Shown piece by piece: positions 5,138 to 5,745 of a stretch of 5,745 nucleotides of DNA. The DNA is taken from assembly GCA_964606765.1 (NCBI GenBank), contig CAZSIR010000173.1, forward strand, positions 1 through 5,745, in the 5' to 3' direction. The stretch is from Ga0077527 sp964606765 (GTDB lineage Bacteria; Pseudomonadota; Gammaproteobacteria; Burkholderiales; SG8-41). Below the pieces are notes generated by a model. The model was not told the origin of the DNA, ran no database searches, and saw only the letters and a program-made list of their open reading frames with translations. The number at the start of each line of letters is the position of its first letter. Position 1 is the stretch's first letter. A program made the position numbers and the translations under genes.

Positions 5138-5745
5138 ATGCTGCGCATTGACGAACTGATCATTGGTTTCGACAAGGGGCTGCGCACGCTGTTTGCGCCG
5201 GCGCGCAGTACACGTGCGATGCCCGGCGAAAATCTGATGGATGCCGACATGGATGCTGAACAGCGCGCACTGGCTGCGGCGCTGATGCGCGTCAATCACA
5301 GCGGCGAAATCTGCGCCCAGGCCTTGTATCAGGGCCAGGCGCTGACCGCGCGTGATTCAAAAGCTCGCGCCGCGCTGGAAACCGCGGCGCAGGAAGAAAC
5401 CGAACACCTGGCGTGGACTGAAAAACGCATTGCCGAACTGGGCGGTCGCAAGAGCCTGCTGAATCCGCTGTGGTACGCCGGCTCTTTCGCCATCGGTGCG
5501 GCTGCAGGCGCACTCGGCGACAAATGGAATCTCGGTTTTCTCGCGGAAACCGAACGCCAGGTCGAGCGCCATCTGGAAGGCCATCTTGCGCGCCTGCCGG
5601 AAACCGACCAGAAAAGCCGTGCGATCGTGGAGCAGATGTGCGCCGACGAAGCGCGCCATGCCGGTACTGCACGCCAGCACGGAGGCGCGGAACTGCCGGC
5701 GCCGGTCAAGGCAGTGATGCAGGCTTCGTCGAAGGTGATGACGGA
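5138..5745 (+). CDS. coq7: Demethoxyubiquinone hydroxylase, Coq7 type (C-terminus cut by window edge)
   Basis: Coq7 hydroxylates the demethoxyubiquinol intermediate in aerobic ubiquinone synthesis and works at the inner membrane as a peripheral di-iron protein. From ATG 5138, 202 codons are open to the window edge; family length is about 205-215, so only a few codons and the stop should be missing. The six di-iron ligands are visible: Glu57 in VNHSGEICAQ, Glu87 and His90 in EETEH, Glu139 in ETERQVERH, and Glu171 and His174 in ADEARH. The spacing matches the human enzyme for the two ExxH pairs. A hydrophobic stretch at 111-127 (LWYAGSFAIGAAAGALG) fits membrane association. The start lies two bases after the trpC stop, with AGGG at 5124-5127 as a possible ribosome-binding site. 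Presence of Coq7 rather than the flavin enzyme UbiF fits a respiring beta- or gammaproteobacterium. Confidence 0.93.
   Translation, partial: MLRIDELIIGFDKGLRTLFAPARSTRAMPGENLMDADMDAEQRALAAALMRVNHSGEICAQALYQGQALTARDSKARAALETAAQEETEHLAWTEKRIAELGGRKSLLNPLWYAGSFAIGAAAGALGDKWNLGFLAETERQVERHLEGHLARLPETDQKSRAIVEQMCADEARHAGTARQHGGAELPAPVKAVMQASSKVMT

Noticed and set aside
5292..5709. Three overlapping minus-strand frames of 107-126 codons opposite coq7
   Set aside because: All lie opposite the Coq7 di-iron domain, have Arg-rich low-information sequence, and carry no family motif that I recognise.

Overview
The window is 5,745 bases of GC-rich, densely coding chromosomal DNA from a proteobacterium, most likely a betaproteobacterium. 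This rests on gene order (apaG divergent from rpe-gph-trpE-trpG-trpD-trpC) and on protein motifs that look betaproteobacterial to me. No homology search was possible, so the lineage is an inference. Two runs of exactly 100 N (2690-2789 and 4478-4577) are assembly-gap placeholders, and both hide more sequence than 100 bases.

Layout. The minus strand of 1-220 carries the N-terminal part of apaG, cut by the window edge. A 98-base divergent spacer follows. On the plus strand come rpe (319-981), gph (1042-1728), a 131-base leader (1729-1859), trpE (1860-2987, interrupted by gap 1), trpG (2998-3567), trpD (3567 into gap 2), trpC (from inside gap 2 to 5135) and coq7 (5138 to the window end, probably lacking only its last few codons). 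The trp genes and coq7 are packed with a 10-base spacer, a 1-base overlap and a 2-base spacer, so they look like one transcription unit.

How the genes work together. TrpE and TrpG form anthranilate synthase. TrpD adds phosphoribosyl from PRPP, and TrpC closes the indole ring to give indole-3-glycerol phosphate. trpF, trpB and trpA are not in the window. Rpe supplies pentose phosphates, the source of PRPP, and Gph recycles 2-phosphoglycolate. Coq7 performs a late hydroxylation in ubiquinone synthesis, which also starts from chorismate.

Most notable observation. The leader between gph and trpE encodes a short peptide with three Trp codons within seven codons (MSGAWRWRCDWRS, 1758-1799). A 10-bp hairpin overlaps its last Trp codon and stop. 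This is the hallmark of ribosome-mediated trp attenuation. I could not find a convincing intrinsic terminator, so the control may act on translation of trpE or through a structure I cannot resolve by eye. I see no mobile element, CRISPR array, tRNA or rRNA, and no evidence of a wholly new system. The rest is a conventional biosynthetic locus with assembly artefacts that could mislead automatic annotation, notably an apparent trpD-trpC fusion.
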